Assembly (NCBI GenBank): GCA_021324825.1
Contig: JAJPII010000033.1
Coordinates: forward strand, 203,918 to 267,917
Origin: Spartobacteria bacterium
GTDB lineage: Bacteria; Verrucomicrobiota; Verrucomicrobiia; Chthoniobacterales; Chthoniobacteraceae
DNA length: 64,000 nucleotides
Direction of reading: 5' to 3'
Both the position numbers and the translations under genes were made by a program. How positions within the stretch are numbered: the first letter of the stretch is position 1; every line of letters begins with the position of its first letter. Of the stretch, positions 34,711-43,682 are shown in pieces. The notes beneath the pieces are model-generated. The model had not been told where the DNA came from. It saw only the letters and a list, made by a program, of their open reading frames with translations, and ran no database searches.

Positions 34711-35457
34711 TCAGAAATCGACCGATAACCCGGCGACGAGGTGGTGTGTCAACGGATCCATTTCGATGGACCCTTTCGGGATGCTCATGTTTTCGAGCGC
34801 GGCGTAGGTGAATTTGTACTCGAACATGAGGGCCAGGTGCTCGATCAGGTGAAACCTCACGCCCGCGAAGGCCTCGAGGCCGGGGCCGCGCAGTTGGTAG
34901 TTCTGGTGGAAAGAGTTGTCCACTCTCGACTCGACGTGGGGAATCGCCGCGCCAAGCCCCAGGCCGATATATGGCTGGAAGCGCCCCAGGAAATCCTTGC
35001 CCGGATTGCCGGGAAGCCAGCGGTAGACGATGTCTCCCAGCACGAGGTTCAGCCCGTGCGAGATGCTGAATGTCTGGACGATCCTGTCCATCGGCTGGAC
35101 GTTGTTCACTGCAACGCCCGCGTGATCGCCCGTCACCAGGTAGTTTTGACTCGTGTTGGCGTAAAGTTTCGCGTGGAAATATTCGCCGCCGAAACCCCAG
35201 TGCGAATATTGGTCGCGAAACCAGAGGAGCCTTCCGCCGTAATAGGGCGGCGATTCGAAATCCCTGCCTTTGAAGGAAACATCGTGGAAGGTCAGATCCG
35301 TGCCGTCATTCTTTTGGACGCGCACGTCGTTGTTTTGGGTGAACGCCATTCCCGTGAAGAGGGAGAAGTCGATCTCGGCGCGCGCCGTCGCTCCGCAGGC
35401 CGCGAACACGCCGCAGAGCAGCAGCGCCAGGGATGTCGTTTGCGTTTTCGATTTCAT
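34711..35457 (-). CDS. Outer-membrane beta-barrel protein, OmpA/OmpX-like small barrel
   Basis: A 248-residue secreted protein. It has a Sec signal with likely cleavage after ATARA, and then alternating strands rich in Gly and aromatic residues ending in GLSVDF, whose final Phe is the usual outer-membrane signature. The fold resembles small eight-stranded barrels (OmpW/OmpX or lipid A deacylase-like); I cannot give a ligand. ATG 35457 places the signal peptide correctly. It lies 63 bases after the methyltransferase gene. Confidence 0.75.
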   Translation of the reverse strand: MKSKTQTTSLALLLCGVFAACGATARAEIDFSLFTGMAFTQNNDVRVQKNDGTDLTFHDVSFKGRDFESPPYYGGRLLWFRDQYSHWGFGGEYFHAKLYANTSQNYLVTGDHAGVAVNNVQPMDRIVQTFSISHGLNLVLGDIVYRWLPGNPGKDFLGRFQPYIGLGLGAAIPHVESRVDNSFHQNYQLRGPGLEAFAGVRFHLIEHLALMFEYKFTYAALENMSIPKGSIEMDPLTHHLVAGLSVDF

Positions 35458-35520
35458 GGGGGGCGGGCGAAGGCCATTTCTTGTAGGCGCCGCGCCGCGC
35501 CGTGGCAAGGGGATAATGCC

Positions 35521-36366
35521 TCAAACTTTATGCCCGGCGAAGACGGCGTAACGCAGCGAGCCGAGGTTATAGGCGAGCCAGATGCGGAACATCGTGAGGG
35601 CGAAGACGCGGTTGCGGCTGTGCCCGTTCAGGAGGTATCGGGCGTAGGCGGGTTTTCGCGCCAGGTTCACGAGGAAGCGCCGGGCGCAGATGGGCCACGT
35701 CTTTTTCACGCGCGCGGTGAGGTCTTCGAGATGATCGACGGCGAAGCCGGCCGATTCGTAGAAGCGTCTGTATTCCTGCGGGTCTCCGATGCCGGGCATG
35801 CGGCCTTCGCGGCAGATGGGTTCGAGCAACAAGCGGCTTTCCCATGCGCGGGCGTCTTCCTTCGCGAGCCAACTGCATACGACGAGGCGTCCGCCGGGTT
35901 TCAGCACCCTGGCCGCTTGCGCGAAGAAGGCGGGTTTGTCGGGCATGTGCTCGGAACTTTCGACGGCGATGACGGAGTCGAAGCTTGCGGCGGGGAGGGA
36001 ATTCTCCAGCCAGTCGCCGAGCAGGTAGGAGGGATTCGGAGAGGCGGAAGCCGTCCGCGAGGCGAAGCGGAATTGCGCGGGCGAAAGGGTTATGCCCGTG
36101 ACTTCGGCGCCCAGCTCGCCCGCCAGGATGCGGGCCGTCGCGCCGTAGCCGCAGCCCGCGTCGCACACGCGGTCCCCGGGCTTTATCCCCGCGTGGCGGG
36201 CGACGAGGTCCACCAACTGGCGCGCGGCTTTCGCGGGCGAATCGCCGCGCCGGAGCCATAGGCCGTGGTGGACGTGTTCGCCCCAGATTTCCCGGTAGAA
36301 ATGATCCAGTTCGTCGTAGTGCCCGGCGATCTCCCCGGCGCTGGGTTGCAGGCGGGACGCGATCAA
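35521..36366 (-). CDS. SAM-dependent methyltransferase, tocopherol/cyclopropane-synthase-like
   Basis: A 281-residue class I methyltransferase. The N-terminus HYDELDHFYREIWGEHVHHGLW is the pattern of the gamma-tocopherol / sterol / mycolate methyltransferase group, and motif I is VCDAGCGYGATARILA. The start is TTG 36366, which overlaps the TGA of the OmpA-like gene (TTGA). The substrate is probably a lipid or polyprenyl ring; this is inference. Confidence 0.82.
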   Translation of the reverse strand: MIASRLQPSAGEIAGHYDELDHFYREIWGEHVHHGLWLRRGDSPAKAARQLVDLVARHAGIKPGDRVCDAGCGYGATARILAGELGAEVTGITLSPAQFRFASRTASASPNPSYLLGDWLENSLPAASFDSVIAVESSEHMPDKPAFFAQAARVLKPGGRLVVCSWLAKEDARAWESRLLLEPICREGRMPGIGDPQEYRRFYESAGFAVDHLEDLTARVKKTWPICARRFLVNLARKPAYARYLLNGHSRNRVFALTMFRIWLAYNLGSLRYAVFAGHKV

Positions 36367-37280
36367 GGGTTCGCGTGCTGGTGGATGACGATCTCGACGC
36401 GCCGGTTGATCTGCTGCTGCTCGACGGAACCGCCGGGGGGTGCGATGAGTTTCGTGCTCCCGAAGCCCTTGGTCTGGATCCTGGAGGGCTGGATGCCCAT
36501 CGTGGCGACGAGCCATTGCTTAACGGAGTCCGCCCGCCGCAGGCTCAGGCCCATGTTGTAGTCCGCCTTGCCAAACGAGTCGGTATGCCCCTCGATGCTG
36601 AAAGCCGCGTGCGGGTTGGTGAGGATGAGTTTGCCGAGTTTCTCGAGGCTGCTCACGGCCCCCGGGCGCAAGGTCGCCTGGTCGTAGTCGAACAACAGGT
36701 CGGTCGGCATGAGGATGGGCCCGGCCTTCGCGTTCTTTGAACCCGAAGCGCTGAGGGCCTGGTCGATGCTCTGGAAGCCTTCCGGAACCGCGCCGCCTCC
36801 CGTTCCGAGGTCGCGTAGCTTCAGTTTGGGGGCGTTGGAAATCTTCGGGTTGTCTTTGATGAGCTGGCTGCGGAGCGACGGATCGGCATCCTCTTCGATT
36901 GAGCGGCTGATCTTTTGCTCCATCTGTTTGGCGGACTGGAGCTTGCTCATGTCCAGCTTGTCCTCGGCGGGGACGAGCTGTTTTACGGGCTGTTCCGCCA
37001 GCGGGGTGGCTTTCAGTTCCTCGAACGGCTTTTCTTCCGGGGGCGTCTGGATTTCCTTCACGGGGTTGGGCATGACCATCTTCGGCTGCGCGGGTTCCTT
37101 GTCGGCGTCCAGCAGTTTTTCCGGGATGTCGATCCTCCGCGCCTTGAACACTCTCGGCACCAACCGTTGCTCGATCGGCCCTTCGCTGAAGCGCTCCAGC
37201 TTCGCGCTCTTGAAACAGATGAGCAGCCCCGCGTGGAAAAGGAGCGAGAGGATGAGCGCGAAGAAAAACCATTTGCGCAT
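36363..37280 (-). CDS. TonB-like anchor fused to an OmpA peptidoglycan-binding domain
   Basis: A 305-residue protein. The N-terminal helix FFALILSLLFHAGLLICF has Ser12 and His16 with the SxxxH spacing of TonB, the residues that contact ExbB/ExbD. Then comes a Pro/Lys/Glu-rich linker (residues 60-200), and the C-terminal OmpA domain with TDSFGKADYNMGLSLRRAD and NRRVEI. ATG 37280 follows GGGGGAAG by eight bases; ATG 37340 is an alternative. It thus links inner membrane to peptidoglycan and may be energised like TonB/TolA. Its stop overlaps the methyltransferase start. Confidence 0.82.
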   Translation of the reverse strand: MRKWFFFALILSLLFHAGLLICFKSAKLERFSEGPIEQRLVPRVFKARRIDIPEKLLDADKEPAQPKMVMPNPVKEIQTPPEEKPFEELKATPLAEQPVKQLVPAEDKLDMSKLQSAKQMEQKISRSIEEDADPSLRSQLIKDNPKISNAPKLKLRDLGTGGGAVPEGFQSIDQALSASGSKNAKAGPILMPTDLLFDYDQATLRPGAVSSLEKLGKLILTNPHAAFSIEGHTDSFGKADYNMGLSLRRADSVKQWLVATMGIQPSRIQTKGFGSTKLIAPPGGSVEQQQINRRVEIVIHQHANP

Positions 37281-37409
37281 GACGGGCGCTTCCCCCGCGT
37301 TCGACTGGTATGTTTCCAGGGCCTTCACCGCCTCCAACATACACAAAGATCGCGCGGTCTCAATTCCCGGTGGCCATTTGGGGGCGCGAGCGTATGTTCT
37401 TCGTTCCTC

Positions 37410-37910
37410 ATGACCGGATTTTGGAAAAAGCTATTCTCCTTCGCAAAGGCGAAGCTGCACTCGCTCATCCAGATTCACGACACTCCGCACGCAATCGCCG
37501 GCGGCGTCGGTCTCGGGATTTTCATCAGCTTCACGCCGCTCTTTTTCATACGGGTACTGTTGGCCGTCCTGCTCGCATGGGCCTTGCGGTGCAGCAAGAT
37601 CGCCGCGGCCATCGCGGTGAATCTGCACGAGCTGATATTCTTCCTCTGGCCGTTTGTCTATCGCCTGGAATACAAGGTCGGGTTCTGGCTTCTCTCCAAC
37701 CCGCATCATTTTCCTCCGAAGCTCAGGGAGGTGAACCTGATCGAGCATCTGAACTGGGACATGATTCGGTACCAGGCCCGGAACCTCGAGCGGATCGGCG
37801 GCCCGTGGATGCTCGGGTCGATGATCCTCGGCATACCGGTGGCGATCCTCTCCTTCTTCGTCACGTTGAAGCTCGTCGAGGCCCACCAGAAGAAGCATCC
37901 GCGGCATTGA
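37410..37910 (+). CDS. DUF2062 membrane protein
   Basis: A 166-residue protein with two to three hydrophobic segments (GVGLGIFISFTPLFFIR, a Leu/Ala-rich helix, and a C-terminal helix ending VTLKLVEAH). The domain start HDTPHAIAGGVGLG is typical of DUF2062. Function unknown. The TGA stop overlaps the ATG of the next gene (TGATG). Confidence 0.82.
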   Translation: MTGFWKKLFSFAKAKLHSLIQIHDTPHAIAGGVGLGIFISFTPLFFIRVLLAVLLAWALRCSKIAAAIAVNLHELIFFLWPFVYRLEYKVGFWLLSNPHHFPPKLREVNLIEHLNWDMIRYQARNLERIGGPWMLGSMILGIPVAILSFFVTLKLVEAHQKKHPRH

Positions 37911-39064
37911 TGCTCGTCCAGGGGAAGCAACTCGTCTATTGCCTCAACGTTCACCGCGGGGAGACCTGGGCGGAGAATTTCGCGGCGATTCGCGAGAAAG
38001 CGCTCGCCGTGCGGCGGCTCGTGGCTCCGGGCGAACCGTTCGGGCTGGGGTTGCGCCTCGGCGGGCGGGCGGCGCGTGATCTCGCGTCGCCGGAAGCGCG
38101 GCGCGAGGCGGCCGATTATTTCGCGGCGGAAAATCTCCATGCCGTCACGGTGAACGCCTTCCCGCATGGCCAATTCCACGGCGCGCGGGTGAAGGAGAAT
38201 GTCTATCGACCCGATTGGCGGACGACGGAGCGGAGAGATTACACGAATCTCGTCGCGGATATCCTTGCGGATTTGCTGCCGGAAGGGGGCAGGGGAAGCA
38301 TCAGCACGGCGCCGTGTTCCTTTAAAGGATGGGTCGGGAAGGAGGATGTTTCCCTGATGGGGTCGCGCCTGGCGGAATGCGCCGCCCATCTCGCCGCCAT
38401 CCGCGAACGGACGGGCAGGGAAATCTTCCTGGGTCTGGAGCCGGAACCCGGCTGTTACCTTGAGACAACGGAGGAGGCTGTCGCGTTTTTCAACGAAGCG
38501 CTGCCGCAAGAAGAGGCGGTGCGGCGGCATTTGGGCGTCTGCGTGGATACGTGCCATACGGCGATCCAGTTCGAGGAGATCGCGGAAACGCTGTGCCGTT
38601 ATGAACGCGAGGGGATAGGCGTTTCGAAAATCCAGCTCAGCGCGGCTCTCCGCGTCACGCCGGACGAAGAAAGCCTCCGTGCGCTGCTCCCTTTTTGCGA
38701 GCCGGTCTATCTCCACCAGGTGAAGGCGAGGCGGCGCTCAGGCGAGTTGCTCTCATGGCTGGACCTGCCGGAAGCGCTCCGCGAAGCGCCGCGCCACCGC
38801 GACATCGAGGAGATGCGGATCCATTTCCACGTCCCGCTGTTTTTCGAGGGGAAGGGGGCGCTGGGATCGACGGCGCATTTGCTGGATGAAGCGCTCTTCC
38901 GGCAGACGCGAACGGAGCACCTGGAGATCGAGACCTATACTTTCGACGTGCTGCCTCCCGAGCTAAGGGAGGGGGGGATCGCGCATAGCATCGCGCGGGA
39001 ATATGAGTGGGTTATTGGCCGGGCTGCGGCTTCCGCTCGTCGCTCTGGAGCGGGGCGCTGTTGA
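37910..39064 (+). CDS. EboE-like TIM-barrel protein
   Basis: A 384-residue protein that matches the N-terminal pattern of the metabolite-traffic protein EboE (LVYCLNVHRGETWAENFAAI and FGLGLRLGGRAARDL) and the xylose-isomerase-like TIM barrel that follows (FLGLEPEPGCYLE, CVDTCHTAIQFEE). Ebo proteins help move lipid-like precursors to the periplasm. EboA-D and EboF are not next to it, so this is an orphan. The 3' end overlaps the convergent gene by 53 bases. Confidence 0.8.
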   Translation: MLVQGKQLVYCLNVHRGETWAENFAAIREKALAVRRLVAPGEPFGLGLRLGGRAARDLASPEARREAADYFAAENLHAVTVNAFPHGQFHGARVKENVYRPDWRTTERRDYTNLVADILADLLPEGGRGSISTAPCSFKGWVGKEDVSLMGSRLAECAAHLAAIRERTGREIFLGLEPEPGCYLETTEEAVAFFNEALPQEEAVRRHLGVCVDTCHTAIQFEEIAETLCRYEREGIGVSKIQLSAALRVTPDEESLRALLPFCEPVYLHQVKARRRSGELLSWLDLPEALREAPRHRDIEEMRIHFHVPLFFEGKGALGSTAHLLDEALFRQTRTEHLEIETYTFDVLPPELREGGIAHSIAREYEWVIGRAAASARRSGAGRC

Positions 39065-39491
39065 TGACGAGGTCGCGCAGGCGCGAGGCGGTGATGACCT
39101 TGTCCGTCTGCAAGTCGATCTCGCCGTTCGGGCTGATGACGATGATGTTGAAGGCCTGTTTCACCCCGTAGTCGGCGATGACGCCGGGCCCGTTGGAAGC
39201 GACGGCGAACGGAATATCCGAAGGGATGCTCCCGCCCGCATCCTCCAAAAACGCGGCGGCGAAGACCACCTTGCGGGCCGCGAAGTCCTGGTAAAGCTCC
39301 TCGAGCTTTTTGGCTTCCTCCCGGAACGATTTTTCCTGGGGAGAGCGCGCGACGAGAAGGCAGACGGAAACGCCTCGGACGCTCTTGAGCGAGTCCAGTT
39401 TGCCGCCCGCGGCGTCCCAGCCGAAGTTCGGCGCCGGGTTTGCAAAGGCGGCCGCCGCCAGCGAGAGAAAGAGAACGAGGAATTTCGTCAT
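39012..39491 (-). CDS. Secreted thioredoxin-like protein (DUF4174-like)
   Basis: A 159-residue protein with a signal peptide ([17 protein letters not shown]) and a thioredoxin-like sequence order (VCLLVARSPQEKSF, then VIADYGVKQAFNIIVISPNGEID). It has a single cysteine and no CxxC pair, so it is not a disulfide oxidoreductase; it resembles DUF4174 or redoxin-like periplasmic proteins. The ATG overlaps the frr stop. Confidence 0.6.
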   Translation of the reverse strand: MTKFLVLFLSLAAAAFANPAPNFGWDAAGGKLDSLKSVRGVSVCLLVARSPQEKSFREEAKKLEELYQDFAARKVVFAAAFLEDAGGSIPSDIPFAVASNGPGVIADYGVKQAFNIIVISPNGEIDLQTDKVITASRLRDLVINSAPLQSDERKPQPGQ

Positions 39492-40048
39492 ATCTTCATG
39501 ATGTCGGCTTCCTTGTGGGCGACGGCGTCGTCGATCTTTTTCACAAAGGCGTCCGTCAGTTTCTGGATTTCCCCTTCGAGGTCGCGTCGCGCGTCCTCGG
39601 TGATGTCGCCCGCTTTCTCGATCTTCTTCGCTTCGTCGATGCCGTCCCGCCGGTTTCCCCGGATGCGAACCCGGGCTTCCTCCGCCATCTGCTTGATCGT
39701 CTTGACGAGGTCCTTGCGGCGCTCCTCGGAAAGCTCGGGTATCGGCAGTCGGATGATCTTTCCGTCGACCGCCGGGTTGATTCCGATCTTCGACTCCTTG
39801 ATCGCCTTCTCGATGTCTTTGACGGTGGCGGCGTCGAAAGGCTGGATGACGAGCAGGCGGGGCTCGGGCGTGGTTATCAACGCGAGTTGCTTCAGTTTCA
39901 TGGCGGCGCCGTACGCCTGGACGTCGATGTTCTCGACGAGGGCCGGAGAAGCTTTCCCCGTGCGGATGGAGGAAAATTCGTGCACCATGTAATCGGCGCC
40001 TTTTTCCATGGCGGCCTCTGTTTCGAGAAGAATTTCGTCGGGGCTCAT
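39488..40048 (-). CDS. frr: Ribosome recycling factor
   Basis: A 186-residue protein that splits post-termination ribosomes with EF-G. The family helices are clear: [40 protein letters not shown] and [18 protein letters not shown]. It overlaps pyrH upstream and the thioredoxin-like gene downstream, both by four bases. In most bacteria pyrH-frr follow rpsB-tsf; here hisC takes that place. Confidence 0.97.
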   Translation of the reverse strand: MSPDEILLETEAAMEKGADYMVHEFSSIRTGKASPALVENIDVQAYGAAMKLKQLALITTPEPRLLVIQPFDAATVKDIEKAIKESKIGINPAVDGKIIRLPIPELSEERRKDLVKTIKQMAEEARVRIRGNRRDGIDEAKKIEKAGDITEDARRDLEGEIQKLTDAFVKKIDDAVAHKEADIMKI

Positions 40049-40794
40049 AATAGGGAAGACGCTTCCGAAGTCACCAGCGTGCCGACTTTCTCGCCCCGGA
40101 CGGCTCTCTTGATGCTCTCGCGGTCCATCATGTCAAAGACGATGATGGGGATGTTGTTGTCCATGCAAAGGCTGAACGAGGTGGAATCCATCACTTCCAG
40201 GCGTTTGGTCAGCGCCTCGGTATAGCTGATGCGGTCGTACTTCCGCGCGTTGGGATTTTTCTTGGGATCGGAGTCGTAAATGCCGTCCACTTTCGTCGCC
40301 TTGAGGATGACCTGCGCGCCGATTTCGTTCGCCCGCAACGCCGCGGTGGTGTCGGTCGAAAAGAATGGGTTGCCCGTGCCCGCGACGAAGATGACTACGC
40401 GCCCCAGTCCCAGGTGCCGCATGGCGCGCCGGCGGATGAACGGCTCGGCGACTTCCTTCATCTCGATGGCGGTCTGGACGCGGGTGTTGACGCCGAGTTG
40501 CTCCAACTGGCTTTGCAATGCCATGCCGTTGATGACTGTGGCGAGCATCCCCATGTAATCCGCGGTGGTGCGTTCCATGCCGCGATGGCTTGCGGAAAGC
40601 CCGCGCCAGATGTTCCCGCCGCCGATGACGACCGCGATCTCGACTCCCATGGCCTGGACTTCCTGTATCCGCCGGGCCAGGTCGTTGACGATCTGCGGGG
40701 AGATGACGTCGCCGCTGCCCGGCGCGCGCAACGCCTCTCCGCTAAGTTTCAGGACGATTCGCTTGTACGGGAGGGTAGCCATGTGGCGGGACAT
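40045..40794 (-). CDS. pyrH: UMP kinase
   Basis: A 249-residue amino-acid-kinase-fold enzyme that phosphorylates UMP to UDP. It has [39 protein letters not shown] and [20 protein letters not shown] 40794 and ATG 40782 are both possible starts. It follows hisC by 37 bases. Confidence 0.96.
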   Translation of the reverse strand: MSRHMATLPYKRIVLKLSGEALRAPGSGDVISPQIVNDLARRIQEVQAMGVEIAVVIGGGNIWRGLSASHRGMERTTADYMGMLATVINGMALQSQLEQLGVNTRVQTAIEMKEVAEPFIRRRAMRHLGLGRVVIFVAGTGNPFFSTDTTAALRANEIGAQVILKATKVDGIYDSDPKKNPNARKYDRISYTEALTKRLEVMDSTSFSLCMDNNIPIIVFDMMDRESIKRAVRGEKVGTLVTSEASSLL

Positions 40795-40831
40795 GAAACA
40801 CGAAAGCCCGGCGGCTTGAAAGGCGAATTTT

Positions 40832-41923
40832 TTAGATGAGCGCCCGCAGCGCCTCCACGAAGCGCCGGTTCTGCTCCATCGTCCCGACGGAGACGCGGAT
40901 CCATTCCGGCAGTTTGTACGAGGCCATCGAGCGAACGATGACGCCCCGCCGCAGCAGCGCCTTGAAGATCGCGTCGCCCTCCCCCGTTTTCACCAGGACG
41001 AAATTCGCGAAGCTCGGCACGTATTCCAGCCCCAGCGCGGCGAATTGCGTTTCGAGGTAACGGCGGCCCTCCCGCGTAAGGTCCCGGGTTTTGGCGAGGT
41101 GCCCTTCGTCCTGCAATCCCGCCAGGGCGCCCGCCTGGGCGATGCTGTTGGCGTTGAAAGGCTGCCTCGTTTTTTGCAGGATGCTCATGATCTCCCTGCT
41201 CCCGATGCCGTAGCCGATGCGAAGCCCCGCCAGGCCCTGGATTTTCGAGAATGTCCGGAGCACAACGACGTTTTCGCGCCCTTCGCGGATGTATTTCAGA
41301 GTATCCGGCGGTTCGTCGACGAATTCGTAATACGCCTCGTCGAAGACGACGATGACGCGCCCAGGCACGCGATCCATGAACCGGTCGATCTCCCCCTGGG
41401 AAACGAGCGTGCCGGTCGGGTTGTTCGGATTCGCCACGAAGATTTCCCGCGTCCGCGGCGTGACGGCCGCGGCCATCGCTTCCAGATCGTGCTTGAAACC
41501 GGGGTCCGGCACTTCGACGGTCTTCGCGCCGAAAAGAGTCGCCATGAGTTTGTAGACGACAAAGGCGTGTTTGGCGGTGATGATCTCATCCCCCGGTTTC
41601 AGGAAAGCGTGCCCGACGAACTCGATGATCTCGTTCGAGCCGTTGCCCAGGAGGATATTCTCGCGGTCGAGGCCGAATTTCCCCGCGATGGCCTCCCGCA
41701 GGTAATATCCGCCGCCGTCGGGGTAGAAGTGGACGCGCTCCAGCGCCTCGTGCATGGCCGCGAGCGCCTTGGGCGAAGGGCCGAGCGGGTTTTCGTTGGA
41801 GGCGAGCTTGACGATATCCGCCGGCTTCAGGCCAAGCTCCCGCGCGACGTCCTCTATCGGCTTGCCCGGCTCATAGGTGACAAGATCGCGCAACTGTCCG
41901 TTTGCATACTCCCAGATCGACAT
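40832..41923 (-). CDS. hisC: Histidinol-phosphate aminotransferase
   Basis: A 363-residue PLP enzyme of aminotransferase class I/II that converts imidazole-acetol phosphate to histidinol phosphate. The N-terminus [15 protein letters not shown] is typical. The PLP lysine is in [18 protein letters not shown], and NPNNPTGTL and DEAYYEF hold the cofactor-binding Asn and Asp/Tyr. It lies next to pyrH and away from hisD and hisF. It faces a divergent phosphoesterase. Confidence 0.95.
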   Translation of the reverse strand: MSIWEYANGQLRDLVTYEPGKPIEDVARELGLKPADIVKLASNENPLGPSPKALAAMHEALERVHFYPDGGGYYLREAIAGKFGLDRENILLGNGSNEIIEFVGHAFLKPGDEIITAKHAFVVYKLMATLFGAKTVEVPDPGFKHDLEAMAAAVTPRTREIFVANPNNPTGTLVSQGEIDRFMDRVPGRVIVVFDEAYYEFVDEPPDTLKYIREGRENVVVLRTFSKIQGLAGLRIGYGIGSREIMSILQKTRQPFNANSIAQAGALAGLQDEGHLAKTRDLTREGRRYLETQFAALGLEYVPSFANFVLVKTGEGDAIFKALLRRGVIVRSMASYKLPEWIRVSVGTMEQNRRFVEALRALI

Positions 41924-41967
41924 GAAAGGATAGGTAGTCCATTACCGGATTGGAGTCTCTGAAAAAT

Positions 41968-42429
41968 ATGCGCATCGCCGTCATTTCCGACACGCACGAC
42001 CGATTGCCGGACATCCTGCTCGAATCCCTGGCCGGAGCGGACGAGATATGGCATCTCGGCGACGTGTGCGAGGAGGAGACATTGCTGGAAGTGACCGCGC
42101 TCGGCCCGCCCGTGAAGGTCGTCTGCGGCAACTGCGACCGCTGCATCCGCTGGCCCATGACCCTGAAGTTCGAGATGGAGGGAACCCGGGTATGCCTCAT
42201 CCATATCCCGCCGAGACAGGCGCCGGCGGGAACCGACTTGCTCCTGCACGGCCACACGCACGTCCCGCGCGACGAGATGGTCAACGGCGTCCGCTTCCTG
42301 AATCCCGGCCCCGTCTCGAGGCCGAACCGGGGCGCGCCGCCCAGCTTCGCGTGGCTCGAGCTAAGCCGCGGCGCCGCCGTATCCTGGAGGCTCCAGTTAC
42401 TGCCGGGCCAACACGAGTCCGACTACTGA
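41968..42429 (+). CDS. YfcE/MJ0936-type metallophosphodiesterase
   Basis: A 153-residue small dimetal phosphoesterase with VISDTHDRLP, HLGDVCEEE, VVCGNCDR (Cys in place of the usual His of GNHD, as is common in this subfamily) and LLHGHTHVPR. ATG 41968 is preferred over TTG 41950, which adds six residues. It overlaps the next gene (TGATG). Substrate unknown. Confidence 0.85.
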   Translation: MRIAVISDTHDRLPDILLESLAGADEIWHLGDVCEEETLLEVTALGPPVKVVCGNCDRCIRWPMTLKFEMEGTRVCLIHIPPRQAPAGTDLLLHGHTHVPRDEMVNGVRFLNPGPVSRPNRGAPPSFAWLELSRGAAVSWRLQLLPGQHESDY

Positions 42430-42911
42430 TGCTCGTATTCTGGTGGGTCCTCACGCTTCTGTTGATGCTCGCCGGGTTGGCCGGGACGGTCATCCCTCTG
42501 ATCCCCGGGACGATCATCATCCTCGGCGCGGCGGCGCTTCACCATTTCGCGGCCGGCCCGGCGCACAGCGTCGATTGGCCGACGCTCGTCATCCTTACCC
42601 TGCTGATGCTGGCGGCCCAGGCGCTCGACCTCGTAAGCGGTTCCATCGGCGCCAAATGGTTTGGAGCCACGCGGTGGGGAGCGCTTGGCGGCATCGCGGG
42701 CGGAATAGCCGGACTCTTCTTTGGAATCCCCGGGATATTCATCGGCCCGCCGGCGGGCGTGCTGATCGGCGAATTGCTCGGCGGCAAAGGAATACTACCC
42801 GCGGGCCGCTCGACATGGGGCACGCTGCTTGGAACAACCGCGGGAATCTTCGCCAAATTCCTGATAGGGCTGGTGATGATTGCCTGGTTCCTCATCGCGG
42901 CCATTCATTAG
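42429..42911 (+). CDS. DUF456 membrane protein
   Basis: A 160-residue hydrophobic protein with about four membrane segments and the glycine-rich stretches LAGLAGTVIPLIPGT and GGIAGLFFGIPGIFIGPPAGVLIGE that characterise DUF456. Function unknown. The start overlaps the phosphoesterase stop, and the gene ends just before the palindromic repeat copy 3. Confidence 0.85.
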   Translation: MLVFWWVLTLLLMLAGLAGTVIPLIPGTIIILGAAALHHFAAGPAHSVDWPTLVILTLLMLAAQALDLVSGSIGAKWFGATRWGALGGIAGGIAGLFFGIPGIFIGPPAGVLIGELLGGKGILPAGRSTWGTLLGTTAGIFAKFLIGLVMIAWFLIAAIH

Positions 42912-42933
42912 CGAGTGAGCCGTTGTCGTTGCG

Positions 42934-42959
42934 GGCGGCTGACACAGCCGCCTCTACAA
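42934..42959 (-). repeat. Dispersed palindromic repeat, copy 3
   Basis: On the minus strand this reads TTGTAGA followed by GGCGGCTG, the loop TGT and CAGCCGCC. It matches copy 1 except for the loop. It lies between the convergent ends of DUF456 and the PRC-barrel gene, and its TTGTAG supplies the last codon and the TAG stop of the latter. Confidence 0.8.
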
Positions 42960-43658
42960 CGAATCGGCGGGTGATTGCTGGATTTGCTCCTGCGTCAGGC
43001 GGACGACGATTTTGAATTCCTCGTAGCTGATTCGCTCGACTTCACCCGTGGCGACCAGGAATTTCTTTCCCGCGAACAAGTGGCCGGTTTCCCCGGCGAT
43101 CTGGCGGATGACCCAACTCTTGTCGTCCATGGCGAAATCGGTGACGTGCCCGGCAAGCCCGTCGCTCGCCTCGAGGGCGTAGTTGAGAACGGACTTCGCG
43201 CTCCGCAGGTGCGCGTCCTCCGTTTGAGTAGACGGCTCGGGCGTAAACGGTTCGGGCGGCGGGACGACTGCGAGCGCGCCAGCGTCCCATAACGCGCCGG
43301 GAAAGGCGCTCATGCCCCAAAGCCCGCCGCCGTTCCAGTAGGAAGGCCAGCCGTAGTAGCGGTAGTATTCCTCCTCGTATTGCCGCGAGACGGGTTTGTG
43401 CGATTCGATGGAAGGGCTGTTCTCGATCTGCTCCTTCGTCAGGTTTACGGAGAGGGCTTTTCCGCCTTCGATGACGCTTCCGAACGCATGGGGCGAGATG
43501 AGGACCAAGCGGCCCGGTATCCAGGAGCCGGTATCGACGACCAGGTAACGCACCGCCCAGGCGGCGTCGTCGAAATAAACGTCCTTGATGTGGCCTATGT
43601 GTCCGCCGTCGGATGCGGCGAGTGTGTTTCCAAAGAGCTGTTTGACGATCTGCAACAT
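42954..43658 (-). CDS. Tandem PRC-barrel protein
   Basis: A 234-residue soluble protein with two PRC-barrel-like domains: one at the N-terminus (GNTLAASDGGHIGHIKDVYFDD) and one after residue 150 (YALEASDGLAGHVTDFAMDD). A linker rich in Tyr, Trp and Pro joins them. PRC barrels occur in RNA-processing factors, photosynthetic reaction centres and stress proteins. ATG 43658 gives the typical MLQIVKQ start; ATG 43676 is possible. It follows tamA by 24 bases. Confidence 0.8.
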   Translation of the reverse strand: MLQIVKQLFGNTLAASDGGHIGHIKDVYFDDAAWAVRYLVVDTGSWIPGRLVLISPHAFGSVIEGGKALSVNLTKEQIENSPSIESHKPVSRQYEEEYYRYYGWPSYWNGGGLWGMSAFPGALWDAGALAVVPPPEPFTPEPSTQTEDAHLRSAKSVLNYALEASDGLAGHVTDFAMDDKSWVIRQIAGETGHLFAGKKFLVATGEVERISYEEFKIVVRLTQEQIQQSPADSL

Positions 43659-43682
43659 AGCGTACCCATACAGCATCGCGGA

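Noticed and set aside
35481..35506. Possible fourth copy of the palindromic repeat (TTGTAGGCGCC...)
   Set aside because: Only the TTGTAG head and general GC richness match; the arms do not pair properly.
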